DNA from: Vibrio mytili
Lineage (GTDB): Bacteria > Pseudomonadota > Gammaproteobacteria > Enterobacterales > Vibrionaceae
DNA: 64,000 bases
NCBI RefSeq assembly: GCF_000830505.1
Contig: NZ_JXOK01000062.1
Location: 23,673-87,672, forward strand
Direction of reading: 5' to 3'
Below the pieces are notes generated by a model. It was not told the origin of the DNA. It searched no databases and saw only the letters and a list, made by a program, of their open reading frames with translations. Of the stretch, positions 40,724 to 49,435 are shown one piece after another. Numbering within the stretch: the first letter of the stretch is position 1; the number at the start of each line of letters is the position of its first letter. The position numbers were made by a program, and so were the translations under genes.

Positions 40724-42867
40724 ATGTCTCGTACTATTATGCTTATCCCTACTAGCGCAGGCGTTGGCCTAACAAGCGTTAGTATGGGTGTCCTTCGCGC
40801 AATGGAGCGCAAAGGCGTTAAAGTTTCCTTCTACAAACCTATCTGTCAGCCACGCAGTGGCGGTGATCAACCGGATCTAACGTCAACCATCGTTGGTCGT
40901 AATAGCGACATCATAACTGGCGAACCTATGCCAATGTCAGTTGCCGAGAGCCTAATCGGTAACGACAACATGGATGAGCTACTAGAAACCGTTGTTGAAC
41001 GTTACAACCAAATCAATAAAGATTCAGAAGTAACACTGATCGAAGGTCTAGTGCCAACTCGCAAACACCCATTTGCGAACCAAGTGAACGCAGAGATCGC
41101 AGCAACACTTGGTGCTGAGATCGTGCTAGTAGCAACACCGGGTACTGACAACCCAGCGCAGCTTAAAGAACGCATCGAAGTGGCATGTTCAAACTTCGGT
41201 GGCACTAAGAATAAAAACATCTCTGGCGTTATCATCAACAAGCTAAATGCACCCGTTGATGAAGCAGGCCGCACTCGCCCTGACTTGTCTGAGATCTTTG
41301 ACGATGCCGACAGCGCGAAGCAAAACGAAATGAAAGTGATGGAAATCTTCAACACTTCTCCAATTCGTGTACTAGGTTGTGTGCCATGGAGCATCGACCT
41401 GATTGCTACTCGTGCAATCGACATGGCAAAACACCTTAACGCTGATATCATCAACCAAGGTGACATTAACACGCGCCGTATTAAGAGCATCACATTCTGT
41501 GCGCGCTCTCTGCCAAACATGATTGAGCACTTCAAACCTGGATCTCTGCTTGTAACATCAGCAGACCGTCCGGATGTGATTGTTGCGGCAGCTCTTGCCG
41601 CGATGAACGGTGTTGATATTGGTGCGGTACTGCTGACTGGTGGCTACGATATCCCACGCGAAATCGAAGGCCTATGTAAGCCTGCATTTGAATCAGGTCT
41701 ACCTATCTTCAAAGCACAAGGTAATACTTGGCAAACGTCTCTAAATCTACAGAGCTTTAGCATTGAAGTTCCTGCAGACGATAAAGAGCGTATCGAGTTC
41801 ATCAACGAACACGTTGCGGGTCACATTGACGGTAACTGGATTGAGTCAATGACCGAAGGGACACAGAAGTCTCGTCGTCTAAGCCCACCAGCATTCCGTT
41901 ACCAACTTACTGAACTCGCCCGTAAAGCAGGCAAGCGTATCATCCTTCCTGAAGGTGATGAGCCACGTACTGTAAAAGCAGCGTCAATCTGTGCTGAGCG
42001 CGGTATCGCAGAATGTGTACTGCTAGGTAACCCAGAAGAAATCAAACGCGTTGCAGCACAACAAGGCGTTGAGCTAGGTGCTGGCGTTAAAATCATCGAG
42101 CTGATGCGGTTCGTGAAAACTATGTTGCTCGTCTTGTTGAGCTACGTGGCGCGAAAGGCATGACTGAAGTGGTTGCACGTGAGAAACTCAAAGACTCCGT
42201 ATTCCTAGGCACAATGATGCTTGAGAATGACGAAGTTGACGGTCTGGTTTCTGGTGCGGTTCACACGACAGCGAACACCATCGTTCCTCCATTCCAAATC
42301 ATCAAGACGGCACCAAATGCGTCTATCGTATCGTCAGTATTCTTCATGCTTCTGCCTGATCAAGTACTGGTTTACGGTGACTGTGCAATCAACCCAGACC
42401 CAACCGCAGAGCAACTTGCTGAAATCGCGATTCAGTCTGCAGATTCTGCAGCAGCATTCGGTATCGAACCACGCGTAGCAATGATCTCTTACTCTACAGG
42501 TGAATCTGGTAAAGGTGCAGACGTTGATAAAGTGCGCGAAGCGACCAAACTGGCTCAAGAGAAACGTCCTGATCTTATCATCGATGGTCCTCTTCAGTAC
42601 GACGCAGCAATCATGGAAAACGTAGCAGCTTCTAAAGCACCAAATTCTCCAGTTGCAGGTAAAGCGACCGTGTTCGTGTTCCCAGACCTAAACACAGGTA
42701 ACACAACGTATAAAGCGGTACAACGTTCAGCAGACCTAGTATCTATTGGTCCAATGCTGCAAGGTATGCGTAAACCAGTCAACGACTTGTCTCGTGGTGC
42801 TCTAGTAGACGACATTGTTTACACCATCGCACTTACAGCGATTCAGGCAAGCCAAGAGGTGAAGTAA
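40724..42867 (+). CDS. pta: Phosphate acetyltransferase, frameshifted
   Basis: Converts acetyl-CoA and phosphate to acetyl-phosphate. The N-terminal part has the P-loop-like domain ([18 protein letters not shown] start, residues 1-~240) and the DRTGG domain (about 245-360). At about 42100 the frame is lost (VKIIEL then a run ending at 42163). The catalytic domain continues in another frame ([18 protein letters not shown]..., [25 protein letters not shown]). Adding one C (GAGCTGATG to GAGCCTGATG) gives [25 protein letters not shown] and 714 residues, identical to the E. coli length. Without repair, the truncated product lacks the active site. Sequence error is the most likely cause. Confidence 0.93.
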
Positions 42868-42902
42868 TTCACCTAGAAAGCGTGTAGATAAGACAACCTT
42901 CA

Positions 42903-42932
42903 AAGCCCTCGAGTTATCGAGGGCTTTTTTCG
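42903..42932 (+). terminator. Terminator after pta
   Basis: AAAGCCCTCGA, loop GTTA, TCGAGGGCTTTTTT. An 11-bp stem with T-run, 35 bases past the stop. Confidence 0.9.
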
Positions 42933-42936
42933 TCCA

Positions 42937-44214
42937 CTAATCATAAACCGCCAAGAACATTACTCCGCCAACGAAAACACAACCTATCATCACGGGCACG
43001 ACTCTATGCCAAAGTGATTTATCGCCAATAGAAATCACCATCCCCATCTTAACCAGGGTATTAACAGAAGCAGCAATCAAAATACCAAGCGCTGCCGTTG
43101 TCAGGTTTAAACCGTTAGTACTTTGACGCCCTAGCGTCAGCGAGATCGCGTCGACATCAGTAATGCCTGACAACGCTGACAATAACAGTGTTCCGGCATC
43201 GCCAAACCAATCAGCAAGTGCGTGAGAGAGTAACATGATCACGGCAAGCACCAGCCCGAAGAACAATGCGGACTGTAGTGCTAATGGATTGGTTTGTTCG
43301 CTTTTTTGTGTCATCGGCTCCACCTCACAATGTCGCCAGATCCACCACGCAGGAAGATAAAGTGCCCCCATCATTGCTAACACGATAGGCCATAACATTT
43401 GAACAAGTGGTTGATTCAACAACGACATAATAAGCAGTAAACGTGGAAACATTGTGCCACAACTGAGTAAAATGCCACTGGCCAGCAGCGGGCTGATATT
43501 GGTTTGATGTCGAGAGAGTTGGGAAAATTGCAGCGTCAACGCTGTAGAGGAACTGAGCCCAGCAAACACCGACGTAAATAAAATACCTCGCTTTGCCCCA
43601 CCAATTTTAATCGCAAAGTAACCGACGAATGAAATGCTAGCGATTAACACCACCATCCACCAGATTTCGTAGGGATTCAATGCGTTCCAAGGACCAAATG
43701 TTTGATTAGGCAATAATGGTAATAAAACAATGGATATAAGGAGCAACCTTAACGCGGCATCCAGTTCGTATTCCTGCAGTTTTTGCAACGCTTCATGTAG
43801 CTCTCTTTTATTATCCAATACCATTGCGGTAATGACTGCAGCCGACGCGGCGAGTATCGCCTCCCCCGCTACCGCCAGTGCCCCTAAAATAAACGTGACC
43901 AGCAAACTGACGAGCCCTGTAATGCTTATATCACCGCTGTTCTTTTGCTTCATGATGTAAGCAATGCACGCCAATATCACCAATGCAAGAAGCGCAAATC
44001 CGAGTATAAATGGAGAGAAACGCTGGGCAAGGATAGCCGATAGACCGCCAAACAAACCGACCAGAGAGTAGGTACGAATACCCGCAACACGGCTGCCTTC
44101 CACACTATTTCGTTTTACCCAACCGCGCTGAATGCCAACAATCGCCCCTAAAAGAAGCGCGATAAGCACCTTCCAGATAAGGTGTTCACCGATTGCAAAC
44201 TCGTTGATATCCAT
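42937..44214 (-). CDS. MgtC/SapB family membrane protein with DUF4010
   Basis: 425 residues. The N-terminal part (about 10-135) is MgtC-like: IALLLGAIVGIQRGWVKRN and GIRTYSLVGLFGGL. The C-terminal part is a DUF4010 membrane domain (GRQSTNGLNLTTAALGILIAAS). About 12 hydrophobic segments in all. The family's function is not established; MgtC relatives are tied to Mg2+ limitation and intracellular survival, but that should not be transferred to this long form. It is convergent with pta. Confidence 0.85.
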   Translation of the reverse strand: MDINEFAIGEHLIWKVLIALLLGAIVGIQRGWVKRNSVEGSRVAGIRTYSLVGLFGGLSAILAQRFSPFILGFALLALVILACIAYIMKQKNSGDISITGLVSLLVTFILGALAVAGEAILAASAAVITAMVLDNKRELHEALQKLQEYELDAALRLLLISIVLLPLLPNQTFGPWNALNPYEIWWMVVLIASISFVGYFAIKIGGAKRGILFTSVFAGLSSSTALTLQFSQLSRHQTNISPLLASGILLSCGTMFPRLLLIMSLLNQPLVQMLWPIVLAMMGALYLPAWWIWRHCEVEPMTQKSEQTNPLALQSALFFGLVLAVIMLLSHALADWFGDAGTLLLSALSGITDVDAISLTLGRQSTNGLNLTTAALGILIAASVNTLVKMGMVISIGDKSLWHRVVPVMIGCVFVGGVMFLAVYD

Positions 44215-44288
44215 GCCCCACCTCAGATAAAAGATTGGTTTGATATCATAAGTTTAAGTCATATAGCCGGATAAAGCGGGGAATGAGA

Positions 44289-44321
44289 GCAAAAAAAAGC
44301 GTCACATAACGTGACGCTTCA
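44289..44321 (-). terminator. Terminator after yqjG
   Basis: On the minus strand, GAAGCGTCAC, loop GTTAT, GTGACGCTTTTTTTT: a perfect 8-bp core stem with an eight-T run. Confidence 0.92.
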
Positions 44322-44359
44322 ATTTGGATTTAACAGCATGCGGATTTAACAGCAGAAAA

Positions 44360-45304
44360 TTATAAATGGTGTCTGCCATGATCAGACTCTAGATCCAGTT
44401 CAGGTCCTTTTGGCACCACTTGAGTTGGATTAATACCCGTATGACTGAAATAATAGTGACGCTTAATATGGTAGAAGTCGGTTGTCTCCGCCACACCATC
44501 AACTTGATACAGCTCTTTTAGGTAACCTTGAATATTTACATAGTCAGCGATGCGTTTTTTATTACATTTAAAGTGACCCACGTAGACCGCATCAAAACGC
44601 ACTAACGTGGTGAATAAACGCCAATCCGCTTCGGTAATACGGTTGCCCGCGAGATAACGATGTGTCGCCAAGTGCGCATCAATTTTATCAAGAGCAGCAA
44701 ACAATGAATCAAACGCTTCTTCATACGCATCCTGTGTGGTCGCGAACCCGCAGCGGTATACACCGTTATTTACATTTGGGTAGATATATTCATTCCATTC
44801 ATCAATAAGCGACTGTAATGACTCTGGGTAATAGTCATCTTGATTCCCGGTTAAATCGTTGAACTCAGAATTGAACATACGGATAATTTCTGACGACTCA
44901 TTCGATACAATCGTGTTCGTTTTTTTATCCCACAAGACGGGTACCGTCACGCGGCCAGAGTAATCTGGTTTCGCTTGAGTATAAATTTGGTACATACGAG
45001 TGTGGCCAAATAGCGGCTCAGGTAGACCCATTTGCCAGCCTTGGCTGAGCATATCCGGACATACTATCGTCACATCGATATGAGATTCCAACCCTTTAAG
45101 CTTACGAAAAATCAGCGTTCGATGAGCCCACGGACAAGCAAGAGAAACATAAAGGTGGTAGCGACCAGACTCTGGTTGAAACGTGGCGTTAGGCTCATTT
45201 TTGATCCAGTCACGAAAACCGGCATCCTCGCGCTCAAACTTGCCGCCACTGGATTTTGTGTCGTACCATACATCGTGCCAAACACCTTCGACCAATTTAC
45301 CCAT
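44360..45304 (-). CDS. yqjG: Glutathionyl-hydroquinone reductase (YqjG/ECM4 type)
   Basis: Removes glutathione from glutathionyl-hydroquinones. 314 residues, a xi-class glutathione transferase: the active cysteine is in YVSLACPWAHR (about residue 54), with the conserved Trp/Tyr-rich N-terminus (GVWHDVWYDT) and NESSEIIRMFN. The C-terminal helical domain has GNRITEADWRLFTTLVRFD. The gene stands alone between terminators. The biological substrate in Vibrio is unknown. Confidence 0.9.
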   Translation of the reverse strand: MGKLVEGVWHDVWYDTKSSGGKFEREDAGFRDWIKNEPNATFQPESGRYHLYVSLACPWAHRTLIFRKLKGLESHIDVTIVCPDMLSQGWQMGLPEPLFGHTRMYQIYTQAKPDYSGRVTVPVLWDKKTNTIVSNESSEIIRMFNSEFNDLTGNQDDYYPESLQSLIDEWNEYIYPNVNNGVYRCGFATTQDAYEEAFDSLFAALDKIDAHLATHRYLAGNRITEADWRLFTTLVRFDAVYVGHFKCNKKRIADYVNIQGYLKELYQVDGVAETTDFYHIKRHYYFSHTGINPTQVVPKGPELDLESDHGRHHL

Positions 45305-45431
45305 GTCTCGTCTCCTCGCTCTATATTTCTTTAATTAGGTATATCTTAGCAATTCTGAGCTCGCTTAAAATCCACCCACTTAGGACGTCTTGTTCTAAAA
45401 ATTCGAACGGTTCAACGTCAAGGCATCAGAT

Positions 45432-45467
45432 AAAAAAGCGCGACTCTTATAAAAAGAAGCCGCGCTT
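45432..45467 (-). terminator. Terminator after oppF
   Basis: On the minus strand, AAGCGCGGCTT, a loop of about nine, then AGTCGCGCTTTTTT: a stem with one mismatch, about 50 bases past oppF. Confidence 0.75.
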
Positions 45468-45515
45468 AAGCCCGTCACAGGCTGAATTTAATTAACCCGA
45501 ATCAGGTTAGGCGAT

Positions 45516-46511
45516 TCATATACTCACGTGCAGACACGACACTGCATGCACATCAGTACCTTGAATGGTTGGTTTAGTTTTCGCGCACTCATCGGTCGCC
45601 ATCGGACAACGCGTTCTAAACACACAACCAGAAGGTGGGCTGATTGGCGATGGTAGGTCGCCTTCTAACATTTGAATCGTTTTCTTACGCTCTAATTCCG
45701 GATCAGGAATTGGCACTGCTGACATCAACGCTCGTGTATATGGATGCTTCGGTTCCGCAAACAACGCATCGGATTCACCAAGTTCTACCGCATTACCTAA
45801 GTACATCACCAAAACACGATCCGAGATGTGCTTTACTACCGACAAGTCGTGAGCGATAAAGACTAAGGAAAGGCCTAGTTCTTTTTGCAGCTCTTTGAGC
45901 AAGTTCACGACCTGAGCCTGAATGGATACATCCAAGGCCGATACTGGTTCGTCACAGATGATCATTTTTGGCTTAAGAATAAGCGCACGCGCAATGCCAA
46001 TACGCTGACACTGTCCACCAGAGAACTCGTGTGGGTAGCGGTTGATGACATTCGGTAATAGTCCAACCTTCGCCATCATTTCTTTTACACGATCCTTCAC
46101 TTCTTGCTTGGTTAGCTTCGGGTAAAAGGTTTCTAGCGGCTCAGCGATAATATCACCAACGGTCATTCGCGGGTTTAGAGAAGCAAGTGGATCTTGGAAA
46201 ATCATCTGCATCTCTTTGCGCGTTTCGCGGCGCTGAACGTCTTTCATCTTGGTTAGATCTTGCCCTAACCAAACCACCTCGCCATCTGTAGCCTCTACTA
46301 GGCCGATAATGGCGCGAGCAAACGTAGATTTACCACAACCTGATTCGCCCACTACACCTAAGGTCTCACCTTCATAGAGTCGCACATTAACACCGTCGAC
46401 GGCTTTAAGGCTCGCTGGTTTAGACCATGGCCACGCTGATTTTGAAGCGATGCTGAAATGAACCTTCAGATCCGTGATGTCTAAAATTAGCTTTTTATCG
46501 ATTGCATTCAT
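45516..46511 (-). CDS. oppF: Oligopeptide ABC transporter ATP-binding protein OppF
   Basis: 331 residues starting MNAIDKKLILDITDLKVHFS. Walker A is GESGCGKSTFA, signature FSGGQCQRIGIARAL, Walker B MIICDEPVSALD, plus the C-terminal oligopeptide domain with its cysteines (CVFRTRCPMATDEC and SCLHVSI), which in this subfamily can hold an Fe-S cluster. It overlaps the stop of oppD (ATGA), so the two are translationally coupled. It powers peptide import together with OppD. Confidence 0.95.
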   Translation of the reverse strand: MNAIDKKLILDITDLKVHFSIASKSAWPWSKPASLKAVDGVNVRLYEGETLGVVGESGCGKSTFARAIIGLVEATDGEVVWLGQDLTKMKDVQRRETRKEMQMIFQDPLASLNPRMTVGDIIAEPLETFYPKLTKQEVKDRVKEMMAKVGLLPNVINRYPHEFSGGQCQRIGIARALILKPKMIICDEPVSALDVSIQAQVVNLLKELQKELGLSLVFIAHDLSVVKHISDRVLVMYLGNAVELGESDALFAEPKHPYTRALMSAVPIPDPELERKKTIQMLEGDLPSPISPPSGCVFRTRCPMATDECAKTKPTIQGTDVHAVSCLHVSI

Positions 46512-47479
46512 TTCTTCCATGCCTCCCAATCAGAAAAACACGCACGCTGACGACCGTTACCAAACGGCGTCAGTACAGGCGCTTCTTGCTTACAACGGTC
46601 CATCACTCGGTGGCAGCGCTCTTGATAAGGGCAGCCTGGTGGCAGATGCAACAAGTTAGGTGGATTGCCAGGAATGGTTGGTAGAATTTCACCCTCTGTA
46701 TCAAGACGAGGGATGGCTTTTAGCAAGCCTTCAGCATACGGATGACTCGGATTGTAGAAGATCTCATTAACCGTGCCGTACTCCATAGTACGACCCGCGT
46801 ACATAACCAATACTTTGTCACAAGAACCAGCAACAACGCCTAAGTCGTGAGTGATCATAATGATTGCCGTATTGAACTCCGACTTGAGTTCATTCAGTAG
46901 ATCCATGATCTGAGCTTGTACCGTCACGTCCAATGCCGTTGTTGGTTCATCGGCAATTAGTAACTTTGGACGGCACAGAAGTGCCATAGCGATCATCACA
47001 CGTTGACGCATACCACCGGAAAACTCGTGTGGATACATCGTAATACGCTTGCGAGCTTCTGGGATTTTTACCGCTTCAAGCATGCGAACAGACTCTTCAA
47101 ACGCTTCGGATTTTCCCATGCCTTTATGCAGCATTAAGACTTCCATTAGTTGATCACTGACTTTCATATATGGGTTCAGTGACGTCATTGGGTCTTGGAA
47201 AATCATCGCAATTTGTTCTGCGCGAACTTTGTTTAATTCTTTTTCCGGTAGGTTTAAAATTTCTCTGCCTTCGAACTTCGCACTGCCAGAAATAATACCG
47301 TTCTTCGCCAATAGGCCCATGATAGAGAAGACGGTCTGAGATTTACCCGAACCGGACTCACCAACGATACCCAAGGTTTCCCCTTGATTTAGCGAAAAGT
47401 TTAAGTCGTTTACTGCGGTCACAATACCATCTTGGGTAGTAAACTCGACGCGCAGATCTTTGACATCTAATAAAGCCAT
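46508..47479 (-). CDS. oppD: Oligopeptide ABC transporter ATP-binding protein OppD
   Basis: 323 residues starting MALLDVKDLRVEFTTQDGIV. Walker A GESGSGKSQTV, signature FSGGMRQRVMIAMAL, Walker B LLIADEPTTALD, and the C-terminal CPYQERCHRVMDRC cysteine cluster. It forms a heterodimer with OppF on the cytoplasmic side of OppBC. Start 17 bases after the oppC stop. Confidence 0.95.
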   Translation of the reverse strand: MALLDVKDLRVEFTTQDGIVTAVNDLNFSLNQGETLGIVGESGSGKSQTVFSIMGLLAKNGIISGSAKFEGREILNLPEKELNKVRAEQIAMIFQDPMTSLNPYMKVSDQLMEVLMLHKGMGKSEAFEESVRMLEAVKIPEARKRITMYPHEFSGGMRQRVMIAMALLCRPKLLIADEPTTALDVTVQAQIMDLLNELKSEFNTAIIMITHDLGVVAGSCDKVLVMYAGRTMEYGTVNEIFYNPSHPYAEGLLKAIPRLDTEGEILPTIPGNPPNLLHLPPGCPYQERCHRVMDRCKQEAPVLTPFGNGRQRACFSDWEAWKK

Positions 47480-47496
47480 CTATACTTCCTCAATTC

Positions 47497-48399
47497 TTAT
47501 CTGTCTTTTGGATCCAGTGCGTCACGTAGACCGTCACCAACATAGTTAAAGCAGAACAATGTCACCACCATGAATGCAGCTGGGAAGCCTAGCTGCCAGA
47601 TTGCGATTTCCATTGTGTTTGCCCCTTCTTGCAACAACGCTCCCCAACTTGTCATAGGCTCTTGAACACCTAGACCAAGGAACGATAAGAACGACTCGGT
47701 AAGAATCATGCTTGGAATCAATAACGTCGAGTAAACGGCAACAATACCCAAAACGTTAGGTATGATATGTCGAGTGATAATTTTCCAATTACTCACACCA
47801 CATACATGTGCGGCTTCAATAAACTCTTTGCTCCGTAAACTGAGCGTTTGACCACGCACAATACGCGCCATGTCGAGCCAGGCAATGGCACCGATAGCAA
47901 CGAATATCAACACGATATTACGCCCAAAGAACGTCACCAAGACAATCACAAGGAACATAAATGGCACAGCATAAAGTATTTCAAGGATACGCATCATGAT
48001 ACGGTCAACGCGACCACCAATAAAGCCAGATGCAGCACCATATAGCGTACCGATAAGTACCGCTACAAACGCCCCCATGACACCAACCATGAGTGAAATA
48101 CGACCACCAATTAAAGTACGCACATAAATATCACGTCCCAGGCTATCGGTACCAAACCAATGCTCAGCATTCGGCGCGACATGCATCGCGTACCAATCAG
48201 TATCGTCATAGGTGAAAGGCGCAATCATAGGCAAAAAGATAACCGCGAGTGTCATCAATATCAGAATGACCAGACTCACCATCGCGGCTTTGTTTCGCAT
48301 AAAGCGAATTCGAGCGTCCTGCCATAAGCTACGACCCTCAATTTCTAGATTTTCAGAAAACTTTTCAATCGCTTCTAAATTTTCTTTTTTCGTCAACAT
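47497..48399 (-). CDS. oppC: Oligopeptide ABC transporter permease OppC
   Basis: 300 residues, six membrane helices. The EAA loop EAAHVCGVSNWKIITRHIIPN contacts the ATPases. The N-terminal cytoplasmic extension (ENLEIEGRSLWQDARIRFMRN) is typical of OppC. Start at MLTKKEN (ATG at 48399) with AGGA nine bases upstream; an in-frame GTG six bases earlier is less likely. Confidence 0.94.
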   Translation of the reverse strand: MLTKKENLEAIEKFSENLEIEGRSLWQDARIRFMRNKAAMVSLVILILMTLAVIFLPMIAPFTYDDTDWYAMHVAPNAEHWFGTDSLGRDIYVRTLIGGRISLMVGVMGAFVAVLIGTLYGAASGFIGGRVDRIMMRILEILYAVPFMFLVIVLVTFFGRNIVLIFVAIGAIAWLDMARIVRGQTLSLRSKEFIEAAHVCGVSNWKIITRHIIPNVLGIVAVYSTLLIPSMILTESFLSFLGLGVQEPMTSWGALLQEGANTMEIAIWQLGFPAAFMVVTLFCFNYVGDGLRDALDPKDR

Positions 48400-48411
48400 A
48401 GTCACACTTCC

Positions 48412-49332
48412 TTAGTAACGAATTTTCGGGTCAATCGCTGCCAACAGAATATCTACCACTGCGTTGAACAGGATGAATAGGAAACCAATTAAAATGGTGA
48501 CCCCCATTACCAATGAATAGTCGCGGTTGAACGCGGCATTGACGAACAACTTACCAATACCTGGCAAGCCAAAGATCGTTTCAATCACCACCGAACCGGT
48601 GATGATGCCGACAAATGCTGGCCCCATGTACGATACAACAGGAAGCAAAGCAGGTTTTAATGCATGTTTGAAGACGATATAACGGTAACTCAGGCCTTTC
48701 GCACGAGCGGTACGAATGAAGTTACTGTTGAGTGTTTCAATCATTGAGCCGCGAGTAATACGCGCAAACGTTGCCACATACAAAAGAGACATACCCAAGA
48801 CTGGTAACGCCATGTATTTAAAGGAACCATCCAGCCAGCCTCCGGCAGGGAACCAACCTAAATTGATGGAAAAGAGATAAATCAATACCGGAGCCAACAC
48901 GAACGATGGCATGACAACCCCAATCATAGCGGTGGCCATGATCGAGTAATCAAGCCAGGTATTTTGCCGCAATGCAGCGATGGTCCCGACGCCGACTCCC
49001 ATGATGACAGTAAAGATGAATGCGGCAAAACCAACTTTTGCAGATACAGGCAACGCGGCAAAAATCAGCTCATTTACCGAGTAATCTAGGTATTTGAATG
49101 ATGGACCAAAGTCACCTTGAATCACGTTGGTCAAATAGGTGGTGTACTGCTCAAATACGGGTTTATCCAAACCGTACTTCGCTTCGATATTCGCCATAAC
49201 TTCTGGCGGAAGTGCGCGTTCGCTTGAAAACGGGTTACCCGGTGCAAAGCGCATGAGAAAGAACGATACTGTAATCAAAACCAACATAGTCGGAATTGCT
49301 TCTAGTACGCGTCTGATAATGAATTTAAACAT
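48412..49332 (-). CDS. oppB: Oligopeptide ABC transporter permease OppB
   Basis: 306 residues starting MFKFIIRRVLEAIPTMLVLI, six membrane helices, with the EAA-type loop RTARAKGLSYRYIVFKHALKPALLP. Pairs with OppC to form the membrane channel. It is the first gene after the oppA-oppB hairpin. Confidence 0.95.
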   Translation of the reverse strand: MFKFIIRRVLEAIPTMLVLITVSFFLMRFAPGNPFSSERALPPEVMANIEAKYGLDKPVFEQYTTYLTNVIQGDFGPSFKYLDYSVNELIFAALPVSAKVGFAAFIFTVIMGVGVGTIAALRQNTWLDYSIMATAMIGVVMPSFVLAPVLIYLFSINLGWFPAGGWLDGSFKYMALPVLGMSLLYVATFARITRGSMIETLNSNFIRTARAKGLSYRYIVFKHALKPALLPVVSYMGPAFVGIITGSVVIETIFGLPGIGKLFVNAAFNRDYSLVMGVTILIGFLFILFNAVVDILLAAIDPKIRY

Positions 49333-49374
49333 AAACTCACGCTTCCAGTCTGTGACAATTTAAAAACAGAAAAG

Positions 49375-49411
49375 ACTGCATGTACCGTCGCTAACTTGGG
49401 GTACATGCAGT
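49375..49411 (-). terminator. Hairpin between oppA and oppB
   Basis: A perfect 12-bp stem, ACTGCATGTACC (49375-49386) with GGTACATGCAGT (49400-49411), followed on the minus strand by CTTTTCTG. The weak T-run suggests partial termination, giving more oppA than oppBCDF mRNA, as is common for binding-protein operons. Confidence 0.7.
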
Positions 49412-49435
49412 GTTTAGACAATTATAGTTATTTGA

